Positions 22,457 through 32,675 of a DNA stretch of 64,000 nucleotides are shown here, piece after piece. Where the stretch lies: assembly GCA_029449235.1 (NCBI GenBank), contig JANATG010000002.1, positions 1,922,001 to 1,986,000 on the forward strand, read 5' to 3'. The notes under the pieces are model-generated. The model had not been told where the DNA came from. It did no database searches and was given only the letters and a program-made list of their open reading frames with translations. This stretch comes from Linnemannia schmuckeri (taxonomy: Eukaryota; Mortierellomycota; Mortierellomycetes; Mortierellales; Mortierellaceae). Each line of letters begins with the position of its first letter. Within the stretch, counting starts at the first letter, position 1. Both the position numbers and the translations under genes were made by a program.

Positions 22457-23890
22457 CTGGAAAGAATGCAGTTGTTGAAACAGGAGGTTGGAGGAGAGAG
22501 TGGAGAAGGAGAGAGGGAGAGAGCGAGAGAGAAAGTGGAGGGAGAGGTGTGCGACGTTGCGGTTAATACATGAAAAACAATTGCCCTTGCGAACGCGTGT
22601 ATATTAAAACAAAGGGGTGAGGGCGGGAAGGGGGGGGTTACGTTCGTGTGTGTAAGTGTTGAAGGAATGAAATGAGAAGAGGAGAAAGAAGGAACGAATG
22701 AGATGGATGGTGGAGAGAAGAGTGAAAGAGTAAAGTGAAAGGGAAAGACTACCAAGTAAAGAAGGGAGCGTAGTGGACACAAATGGTTCAGGGGGGAGGC
22801 ACAACAAAAATAAGTGCAAGTGTAAAAAAAGGATTGCGATCAGCGTAGTTGTTGCGATTGGGTGGGTGGTGAGAACACGTTAGTGAATGAGTGCAAAGAG
22901 TGCAAGGACCAAGTATAGGTTGGTTAAAGGAGGAGTGCTTATTTTTTTTTTAGTTCAGTTGGTTGGTTGGTTGGTTGCAAGGAAAGGTTCAGACAAACAG
23001 ACAGACAGACAGACAGATAAAAACACACGAGAGTCCGACTGGCTGCCTGGCTGGGTTGGCTCGAGGAGGAGTGGAGTAAAAGAGGTGGAGCGTGCGAGCG
23101 AGATGAAGAGAAGGACAAAGGGAAAGGATTAAGGAAAGAAGGGAGGTTGTATGGATCGAACGGGGCGCACACGCATAGAAGGAGAGGAGAGCGATTATAT
23201 TTCTTTTTTTGCAAGGGACCGACCGGTGTGCAGGTAATAGGAAAAAAGAGAGAGAGCAAAAGCGATCTGTATAAATACAATTGATGCGCACAACAAACGA
23301 CGCTGTGCGAAAACGAAGGAAAGAAAAAAAGAGGCCACCGACAAATGGTCCAGTTGAGCAGGAGTCAAAATAGAACATATAATTGAAAAAAGAGAAACGA
23401 GATAGAGACAGAGAGGGTGAGGTGAGGTGAGGAAAGGGTAAAGAGATGATAATGATCGTGCCGATAGAATAGTTTTTCGTAGGATGAACGAACCCAATTT
23501 GTATTTAGGTCTGTGATACGAGCAATTGATAGAGAAGATCCTGGATATATATGAGGGTTGGAATGGATAGGGAAGGAGAGGAGAAGGGTAAGAGGATAGA
23601 AGGGTAGAAAAAGAATGCGTCGGGCGACGACGAAGAAGAGGACGAAGATGAAGACGAAGAAGAGAAAGACTATTTTCATGTGGTATTGCTGGATGGGCGG
23701 GACGAAAGGCAGGAGTGCAAGGGGAGGAATAAAAGAAAGAGGAGGAGAAGGGAATGGAAGCTGAAAGGAAAGTGCATGGTAGTAGAGGGTTGTTATATTT
23801 GCCGTCTGTTGCCATCGTTATTATTATTATTATTAGTATTGCTGCTGTTATTGTTGTTGTTGTTGCTGTTGCTGTTGTTGTGATACTCAC
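22457..23890 (-). other. Probable 5' leader intron of the Rim15-type kinase gene
   Basis: On the minus strand a strong donor GTGAGTATC begins at 23890 and a pyrimidine-rich acceptor (TTCTTTCCAG) ends at 22457, two bases before the ATG. The 1434-bp stretch contains no plausible exon. It is C/T-rich on the minus strand, with (GGTT)n near 22960-22977, (GACA)n near 22996-23018 and a TTA/TTG microsatellite near 23815-23880. This is inference from splice signals only. Confidence 0.45.
23815..23880. repeat. TTA/TTG trinucleotide microsatellite
   Basis: Runs of TTA then TTG/CTG triplets extend over about 65 bp, next to the putative leader donor at 23890. Confidence 0.8.
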
Positions 23891-24313
23891 TTAAGAGGGA
23901 AGGAAAGGATGACACGGATGGATGTTATGATGGCATAGAAAGGGAAAGGGAAAGGAAAAGGTCTTTGTACCTCGTAGATGTTCTTCGAAACAAACGGTCG
24001 GTCCAGGTTGTGTTGAGGTAGGATAGAGAGAAAGAGAATTGTCGATGAATGAATGGACGGATGGTATACACAAGATCAAAGCACGGAGGGAGGATCAGAG
24101 TTTGGTTGAAAGAGTGGAGGACGAAGGGTCAGTAATAACGGCGGAGGGAAATGTGCGTGGAAACCGGATAACGATTGCAAACAAGGAGCCGGGAGGGAAG
24201 TGGAGGTGGAAGGGAAGAGAAGAGAGGGTATACAGAGTGTGAGAGGAGAGAGGGAGTGAGAGGGAGTGAGCAGAGAACGATAGAAGAAATGATGAGGAGG
24301 AGAAAAGAGAGAA

Positions 24314-24314
<1 letters not shown>

Positions 24315-24370
<56 letters not shown>

Positions 24371-24372
24371 AA
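24315..24372. repeat. GAGAGAAA simple repeat
   Basis: Tandem GAGA(GA)AA units run over about 58 bp. They account for the Arg-Glu-Lys-Glu and Ser-Leu repeat ORFs on the two strands. Confidence 0.9.
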
Positions 24373-25561
24373 GGAACGGGAGCAGGGTAAAGTAGGATGG
24401 TTGGTTGATTGGTTGGTAAAGGGAAGAAGTGGGGAGGGAGAAAAGATAAAAGTGAACAACGACGCTGAGCAATTGAAGAAAGAAAAAAAGAGGTCAAAGA
24501 AAAAAAACGGCCGGGCAATGAAAAAAAGAAAAAAGCGACAAAGAGACAATAGGAGTCAAAGAAGCCTAGGACAACAGCAGGTAGATGAAAATAGAAAAAC
24601 GTATAAAAAAAGAGGCAGTATTGACGACCACGCCCATAGACTATAGTCAAAGAGGTTGTGCATTGGCGCCGAGGAAAAATAAACAGCATATCTTTGCTAG
24701 TTATTTTTCATCAAAAGCCGGATCAATGCAACTGGAATGATGTTTTTTTGGTTGAAAAGCAAAGGAAGAAAGAAAATAAGACAAAAGAAATGCATCCACA
24801 ACACTCAGCTGCATCCTTCCAGGCCGAGAAGTGGAGAAGGAGCGCCTTGGGTAGACGGATGAGCGAAAGGAAGGGATTGTGCAGAGATGAATGTTCATTT
24901 CGTTTTGATGGCAAAAAAAGGATATCTAATGAATGCCTACTGCTCCAGAAAACGCAGGATGACGATGCGAGTAGCATTGTCATGAACACACAAAACATGT
25001 TTCTGTACATATACTGTGCGTATATTTCTAATGGGAAGAAGGATAGGGCTTTTCATGCCTTTTCTCTTCTTCACCCCTTCTCATCCCATCGATTTTCCAA
25101 CTGGCCCGTCCAGCCAAACCAGCCAATAAGCCCTTCAACACATACGCATGGTCGACAGCAGACGATTATATGATATGTGCGATTAAAGAAGAACTGTAAA
25201 GAATTGGATCACAAGGAGGAATGGAGGATACTCCATAGTGTCCTCACCGACAGCTAGCCAGCGAGCCAGAGAGCTAGATGGGAAGGATTACAGCGTGACG
25301 GGTCGATGATGGAGGTGTTATTATTACGGAGATCAATCGGAGAGGAAAGAAGGATGAGGGGGACACGGAAAATCGGTTGGTCGTCTACTGAAAGAAGGAA
25401 TAAACGAAGGAAAGGAGAGAAGGACTAAGTCAAGAGGATCAAAAGAACAAGAAAAGAGACAAGATGAGTACAACATACCTTCTGGCAATAACTACATCGG
25501 CTAGAGCACACCACCATCATCATTCTCAAAAGGAGAGGGGCGCGCTGCGCTCTGGTCCATC

Positions 25562-25613
25562 GTTTTTTTTTTTCTTTTTTTTTTTTTTTCTTTTTTTTTT
25601 TTTCTTTTTTTTT
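25562..25613. repeat. Interrupted poly(T) tract
   Basis: Four T-runs separated by single C residues cover 52 bp. No LINE or SINE body is recognisable next to them. Confidence 0.85.
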
Positions 25614-27713
25614 TCAATCCATGGTATTATCTGCTCAACGCTGAGAACGACTTACATCTTTTTTTTTCATAAAATCTCCCAGTGTCGCCGAGACTTGTGT
25701 TTTCATCCCCTACTTCTGCATCGCTCGACAAGAACTAAACAAAAAAGTCCGATAAAATGAAAAGAGGAGATTATAAAAACAAAAGAAGGATCCACGTCTA
25801 TAGCCTCGTTACATATGCGGTCATTTTTTGTTTCCATTCTTTCTCTCTGATCAATTGCCGTTAAACTCTTTCTTTTTTTTTTTACAATTGTTGGTCTGGA
25901 TGTTGACTTTCCATCGAGGATGGATCACCCGAGGAAAAGGTCAAAAAGAAATAGCAAGTGAGAAAAGGGTGAGATAAAAAGAAGGGGTTCGTCATAAAGG
26001 ATTATTATTCGTTTTTTCCAAGGGGTGTGCGATTGAGAAGAGATGTAGGGGGGAGGGATTCATGTGAGGGACCGATTCTCCAGTCACTTTCAAATAAGTG
26101 TAAGGAGTGAGCGAGAAGTAAGTGAGGGGGCACGAGCGCCAGACAAAGAAAGGAAATGCACGAAGGCGACGGAGGGTGAGCGAGCAAGCGAGAAAGGTGA
26201 TAGAAAGAAAGAGTGAGAAGGTGTAAAAGGGGGAGTGCAAGAGGGAAGGGGAGAAGGATGAGGGGTCAAAAGCGAGATTGAGAAGAGAAGAAGTAGGAGG
26301 CGAAGAAGACGCACATAAAAATGCGAACCAAGAAGTGAACAAAAGAAGAGCAAAAGGACCCTTTGATGCAAGAGAAAATGGGGAAGGAGTGAGGACACCA
26401 CGCCTTTTCTCTTTTTATGTCTTTCTGTAAATGGGTTTTGGCAATGCAGGAAAACCAAGGAAGTGCAGGCAGACGAGCAAAAGAAAAACAGAGAGAGCAC
26501 ACGTGGAAGGAGAAGGAGCTGCAGCTCCCCCTTCCATCGCCATTTAATTTACAGCTGTTTTAGGCAGCTTCAAAACTAGAAACGATCGACTCGTTACTTT
26601 TTTGGCCCTTGATTCTATCTTTGTGAAGATTACTGCTTGCGGGGGAGCCTTTTTTTTACATCAAGGGTTGAGGGTATGAGAGTAAGAGTTCTTTTGATCT
26701 TTGAAGGAAAATCGGAGAGAAATCGAACAAAACCCGCTCGAGTCCATTATTGAACATTTACCTATCATGAGCCATCCTTGGGCAATGATTTTTGTTTGTC
26801 TTGACCACAGCCCATGCTTGTCGATATATAAACATATCAGGGCGAAACAAAATTGGTTTTATCAACTTCATCACTCTATCAAACCTTTATGCCTACCCTC
26901 TCAGAAGTTAATTTTTTTTCATTGTTTATTTTCGTCGATCCATGGTCATAGAATCATCAAACGATGAATCAGGTAACCTCATATGAACCTCTGACATTCT
27001 CCATACGCAAACAGGCTGCACGATTGGAAAGAGGAGGTGTTTTTCATATATGCTCTAGCTCTCGTAGTTAGTTACTTTCATTAATATTCGCTGGGTTTTC
27101 TCATCGAAATTATCGTGATGTTCTTTCTATTTTCTTTCCTTTACTTCGACTTTCGTGTGCGCCGGAACAGAATGGACCAAATGATATGGTCTTTTCCATT
27201 TTTTTTCACTAGTGACTTGGACCTTGGAGCGAGTGCAAACGATCTAGGAATACTCTTCACATTCTTGTCCATCCACATTACATAGCAATATATGGGTGGA
27301 CGACGTTTTTATTTCTTTCTTTTGGGTGGTCCGTATCAATGTCATGAGTCTAAGCGTCACTCTGCCATAAATAAGAACATGAATTCAGACTCTTGTTATT
27401 TATCAATGAAAAGAATGTGATTTTTCCTTTTCTCTTTACCGGATGCTGTGCATGTAGACATACCATAAAAAATTCCTTGGCCACTGAGAAAGGAGAAAGA
27501 GATCAGCTCGCCATTGATACTTTTGTGCATTTATTTTTTTTTCTTTTTCGCGGCGTTAGGGGCTGAATTAGCCCAGGCGACAAATCTCATTCTACGTTTT
27601 TCTCAGAATAGACCTGGCTCCTCCAGGCTGGGCTCTTTGGGCGCGTTTTAAGATCAATGCAGCATTTTTACAGAGTCTGTTCGCTGCAAGTCTAGGGCCG
27701 TTGACCTTTTTTA

Positions 27714-28089
27714 TTTCTCCAATAAAAAGCCCAAGAAAGGCATTCGATAGTGAAAGGAGCTACATACCAAACTCTTCCAAGAGCCATCCACCAGTCGCAG
27801 TCCGGTCCATAACCTGGCTCTGCGCAACAATTGCCGCTGCTCCTCACAGCTTCAATAGAAGAAAATAAAACTAAACACGAAGAAAAGGAATTCTTCCCAT
27901 CCTCTCCATTAATAACAATCTCCTCCTTCCCAACAAACTATCCAGCAACTGCTCATCGGCCGCGCGTGGGTCCATGGACGCTCCAGGGCAGCGCCCATTC
28001 TCATGTGTGGCTAGCGAAGCGCCACATGGGCAAAAACCACCTTGTGTGATGTAGCCGTATCCCTGACTCCAGTCACCTCGGGGACCTCA
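27714..28089 (-). mobile_element. LINE copy D: 3'-terminal, 5'-truncated fragment
   Basis: The sequence matches copies A and B closely from the 3' UTR (GGAGAAATAAAA on the minus strand) through the C-terminal coding end (RIPFLRV, stop near 27890). It breaks off at the codons for GP(RGD), far shorter than B. The junction reads GGGGACCT followed by CACAAGCA and then the tRNA flank GACCTAGTTAG at 28098. It is 5'-truncated at a point different from A and B, so it is an independent insertion. Confidence 0.82.
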
Positions 28090-28187
28090 CAAGCAGACCT
28101 AGTTAGCCACCAATTTTGTAGTGTTAATGAAGTTGGTGGCGTCAATTAATTTATAATACTTCTAGAAATCTTCTTTAACAAGCAATT

Positions 28188-28259
28188 TCCTAGTTGGTCC
28201 AGTGGTCAGGATTTGTCGCTCTCACCGACAAGGCCCGGGTTCGATCCCCGGACTGGGAA
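28188..28259 (+). tRNA. tRNA-Glu (CTC), second copy
   Basis: Identical over 72 nt to the gene at 9507, with all stems paired and anticodon CTC. The upstream 90 bp (from GACCTAGTTAGCC at 28098) matches the other locus with only scattered changes. Downstream DNA differs except for a nearby T4 run that can terminate Pol III. Confidence 0.93.
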
Positions 28260-28306
28260 TGATTTTATTTATCTTTTATTCTAACGGTTCACTTATTTTC
28301 TTTGAG

Positions 28307-29247
28307 GGGTTAATCTATTCGACAACCCGGGTTGCTCGCCTTAATTGACAACCCGGCAGTCACATTTTGCAAAATAATTTGGCAACCCAGTTGCCAAATT
28401 ACACCCTTGATGCGCCTGAACCATGCACCTGTACCACTGACTCCCGATACACCTGCCATACCTCTGCACCCAACCATCTGACCCCAACCACACCACCATC
28501 ACCATGTAACTAAGCATACATTAATACCCTAGTTCGCCCGTACCATTAACAGTATCCTTTCTTGTCCCTTTCTCTCTCTTCACACGCGTGTGCCTTGTTC
28601 CCTATCTTGTTTCTTAAGCCCTTACCCCCACAATCTTGTCTCCTTCTATTCCCTTGTCCACACCCCCTTGCTCTGCTGCAATTACAATAGGTGCGGCTTC
28701 CCGTATAACTTTTGTTTGTTTTTTTTTTGGCAATTTTCTTTTGTGAGTGTTAAATGAAGTGCGAAGCTTCGATAGCTTTTATGCCTCTGTGACCAAGTTA
28801 GTGTTCTCCATGACTTGAATAATAATAACGAAAAAGGGGAGCGATTCCTTTAGGCTATCTGTAACTAGAGCAGAGCACGGGGTTATGAACAGGAGAATAG
28901 AAGGAGACAAGGATGAGGGTAAAGACAAGAATATATTAGGAACGGGAGAAAAGCTTAAGAACGGATACTGTTTATTTACAAAAAGAGAAGGAGGTGTTAC
29001 TAGTGTCTAGAAGGCGTGGTTGTTGGGAAGACTGGAGGCAAAGTAAGATAACAGTCCTCGCTGCTATCACAGTATCCACAGCAGACACACTCATTCGTCA
29101 TATACCACATAGCCTCCTGTTATATGGCAACCCGGGTTGAAAAATGAGAGTGGGTAGGGGGGTTGTCAAATAAGCAATGAAACTTTCCTAATAAGGAAAG
29201 GGTTGTCAAATAAAATGAGCAACCCGGGTTGTCGAATAGATTAACCC
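28307..29247. mobile_element. MITE-like DNA transposon with perfect 31-bp terminal inverted repeats
   Basis: Left TIR 28307-28337 begins GGGTTAATCTATTCGACAAC; the right TIR 29217-29247 is its exact reverse complement. Both ends are flanked by TTCTTTGAG (28298-28306 and 29248-29256), a 9-bp target-site duplication. The 941-bp interior has sub-terminal repeats of (G)GCAACCC, GACAACCCGG and GGTTGTCAAATAA, and no transposase ORF. A 9-bp duplication with long TIRs is most like Mutator-type (MULE) elements; hAT (8 bp) is the alternative. It lies 48 bp past the second tRNA-Glu. Confidence 0.9.
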
Positions 29248-29256
29248 TTCTTTGAG

Positions 29257-32200
29257 AGAGCAAGATAGGGCAAGGTTTTCATTTCGGCGTTTCCCTGTTC
29301 CGGGGCTCTGAGAAAATGGGACAAAAGCCATTCTTTACCTCATATTTCTTCCGGCGCGAATAATAAGCCGGACAATTGACCTAGAAATGGCAAGTTTGTT
29401 TATTCTTTCGCTTCTGTAATGTGTCAAACATAAGCAAGCATATCTGAGCTTTGCAGCGGCCAGGCCTGTATATCATTACCATGTAAATATGGGAAATGAA
29501 TGAGATAGAGATCAGAAGGATATTTTGAAACAGCCCTTTCTCCAACTGAGACACATACACTCGACTTTACTTAGGACCCATTTGGGCAATAGGGCGCTAT
29601 TCTCTTTTTCATGCATGGTCGGGATCTTGCTATAGTCATACATTTTTTTTCTAAAAGCCATGACTGTTTTTCATGAGCGTCGAGAGAAGATAGTCTGTTG
29701 CTATGATGGACGAGGTATTTTTGAGACCCATTGTTTTTATTCTTTGGCCGTGCGGTATGTTCGTGGCAAAGGAAGAAGAGTAACAAGTTTGTTTTTTCAT
29801 TGTCGCTAAAGAGCAGACAGGTTATAAGCCGCAGAGAGTCCGCACGAGAGAGAGAGATATCCAGGAACAAAAGAACGGGCAGAACAGTAAAGCCATTTGT
29901 ATGAGTGGCTGTTCGGTCGGTAAATGTACCGATTATTGATTGAGTGCAAAAATAGAGTTGAAGTTCTTCATTTCTGCCGTGTGCCTGGATATGAAATGTG
30001 CTGGAAATCTGAGAGCCCCTCCGCAGCCTTCTTCCTTTCTCCTGTGCCTGTCCTCGTTTTGCCTCTCACCTTAAGAGATGCAGGAAACAGCAACAGCACC
30101 GGCTGCATCAACGAAGGCAAAAGCAAGACAGCTGACAAACAGGATAGTCAGCAAGCAAGGCAAGCCCTGAACGATTGGATTGGCCAAGTAGGAAAAAAAA
30201 GATAAGGCGTGGCGGATGACTGAGAGGACAAGCGAGATGGCAAATCGCCAACAGCAACAGACGCAGGTACAGCACACCTTGGCGGCTTTTCGATAACTGG
30301 AAGGTTGAAGGTGGTCCGTCCCGCAAGCTTAAATATCAAGGGTAATGAACACGGACTAAGATGAGACGCGTGTCCCTTCGTCTAATAATGCCAGTTAGAA
30401 CTGGAACGTATCGTCAATAAAGGGTCTCTACAAACACGAGATCCTCGTCTTGCTCCCCTTTTTTCTTTAAGTGCCGTTTTTGTCGCTACGCTGCGAAGAC
30501 AAAAAATAAGGTGTGGATGACCATGAACATCATGACCTCTTGATAAAAAACAACAACAGGAGATAGAGAGAGAAGAGGAGAATGATGACGGATGAATGAA
30601 TGAGTGGGAAAGCGCGGGTTTTTTTTGCCAACAAACAGTTGGGTCAAGAAAAAAGCAATGGTAGGCCCGCTCGATCTAATGAGCGACCCCTATTTTCAAC
30701 CTCGCTGGGCCCTTATTTTTTAGTGAATGTAGAGAATGTCGTGCTGAGCGGCGTCTTTGCTCCTTTTGTGCACAGAACACTACGCGCCTCGTTGTGTTCT
30801 CTTTGTTTTTGTCTTTGGACCTGCATCCAATAACCCAAAAAGCACAGTTTGAACTGTTGAACCTGTGTTCTCAAAAAGGCATTTTTTTTCATATAATAGA
30901 AGGGTGTAAATGAGAGATAAAGTAGAGACAGGTGGAGATGAAGAAGGAAGGGAGAGGGAGGAGGAATAAGAAGATTGGTGAATAAAGAATCCAGGAATGG
31001 ATGTTGGTTTATTATTTTTGTCTTGTCTGGTTTTTCTAGTGTCCTCGTGCAACACATCGACCCCTCATTTTTTTGTTTGCTTTGTTTGTAGCTTTATTTT
31101 TTGTTGCTTATGTTGTTTACTTTGAATTCGGACGCGACCATTTGTCTGATTGCCATATTGCGACTCCTAATCTCCCGTCTTCTCCTTGAGTGGGTCTGGT
31201 GCCTCATCATTTTGCAGGTAGGAATGATACAGTAATGTATTGAAGAGACAGCGAGGATAATCACACATATGTATCATCCAAGACCGATCGATATCATCTC
31301 AGAGCCCAGGGTTTGCTAATTCGCGATGCGGGGTGCAGACAGGGGAAGTAAAAGGACCGCGGTCCGATTTCGAACTGGCGTGGGCTTCCATGGGCACACA
31401 CACATGCCCATGTAATCCGACGTGCGAGACAAGAGACGAGAGAGAGTGACAATCGTACACAAAATAATTCAAGACGCGATCCCTCCTCTCTTTCGGTCTT
31501 GTTATTATTATGGCTTGGCAGACAACGCCAAATGCGCGAAGAAAAAAACAGCCCTTAGCCCTCGATGATGAGAGCAATGTCCTTTGATTTCCTTTTCTTT
31601 TTCATTACCGACGTGAGTTAGTATGTCTGTGTCTGGCTGCTGCTGTGGTACTTTGTCTTTTGTCTTTTTCATCAATAGCGGACTGTCAAGTCCAAAGGCC
31701 AAGCAATTGGGCTTGACGGTCTTGGCTTTGTGTGATTGCAGAAATGGCTGGGTTATTATGGGCTTGACAGACAGAGCGCCAGGCTAGCACGATGTTGATG
31801 GGGATGTATACATGTCCATGTCCATGTACACTTGTGCAGGGTTGAGAAAGAAGAAGAGCAGGAGGAAGAGGAAGAGGGGAAGGCAAAGCGTAAGAATGCA
31901 AAGGTGGGGCAAGGGAGGACATGTGTGATGCATATAGTTTTTCCCTACTTCCTTGCCTCCCTGCTCAGTCTGTTCCCGTTTGCAGCTTTCCATGCGCAGG
32001 AATGGGATCGTGGGTGTCAGTCAGTCAAGGGAGGTTAGTTCTCGTCTGCAGCTGGCAATCGATAGGCAGTGAGCAATAGACAAGAGAAAAGAGAACAAGA
32101 GTACACACATCTATCCTTCTTCACATAGCGTCCAATTCGCACAGCCCTGTATTTTTCTTGTAACAAACGGGCTTGCAACTATTAATATGCTAAAGCTGAT

Positions 32201-32675
32201 CTGTCAGCCTCTGAACACCCACACACATTTTCTCTCTCTTCTATTTCTTTGTCTGTTCGACTTCTTTCTTCCTCTTTATCTCCTCTCTCCTCTCCTCTTT
32301 TACTCTATCCCACTACCGACCACGGCGTCATTTTTTTTTTTTTCTTTCTTTCATTTTTCTTCTTTCTTTATCTACTCTTTGCTCTTCTTTCTTCCATCCC
32401 TGTTACTTCCCTCGTATACCCCCACTCTCCACTCTCACTTATTCTTCTATTGCCACTAAACGCATACTCACGCCTACCACACTGGCACCATCCTCTCCTA
32501 CTTTCACCTCTGTTTCACCCCCTCATGCAACTCTTCTTAACGCCATAGATCTATCTCCTAAAAAACGACCACTGCACTCTCGCTTCATCATCGCCGACCA
32601 CTGCCATCTTTCTCTCTACATCATTTTGCATTCCCAGCCTCTCTATATATAGTTTAATACCTATTACAGCCAACA
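29257..32675. other. Intergenic region upstream of the P4-ATPase gene
   Basis: About 3.4 kb with no convincing gene on either strand. Short ORFs lack domains. The last 400 bp is a C/T-rich leader-like tract (32220-32600), and TCTATATATAG near 32641-32651, 25 bp before the ATG, is a possible TATA element or leader sequence. Confidence 0.5.

Larger units (their letters stand above)
23891..27713. other. Gene-poor region: AG-rich upstream DNA and homopolymers
   Basis: About 3.8 kb without a supported gene. The first part is strongly purine-rich on the plus strand (pyrimidine-rich leader-like on the minus strand), consistent with promoter/leader of the kinase gene. It contains the GA repeat at 24315-24372 and T-runs at 25562-25613. 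ORFs here translate to Ser/Phe/Leu- or Arg/Glu/Lys-rich strings with no domain. Confidence 0.5.

Noticed and set aside
23195..23890. 231-codon minus-strand ORF starting with Thr/Ile repeats
   Set aside because: Its start is a TTA/TTG microsatellite and the rest is Ser/Pro/Leu-rich translation of purine/pyrimidine-biased DNA, inside a probable leader intron.
24315..24372. Possible CRISPR-like or satellite array
   Set aside because: Short simple repeat without spacers, in a eukaryotic nuclear window.
26701..26967. 88-codon ORF in the gene-poor region
   Set aside because: No recognisable domain, biased start context or homologue-like motif; kept as non-coding.
32187..32548. Hydrophobic Phe/Leu/Ser-rich ORFs before the flippase gene
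   Set aside because: Translations of a CT-rich leader tract; similar strings appear in several frames and no membrane protein family fits.
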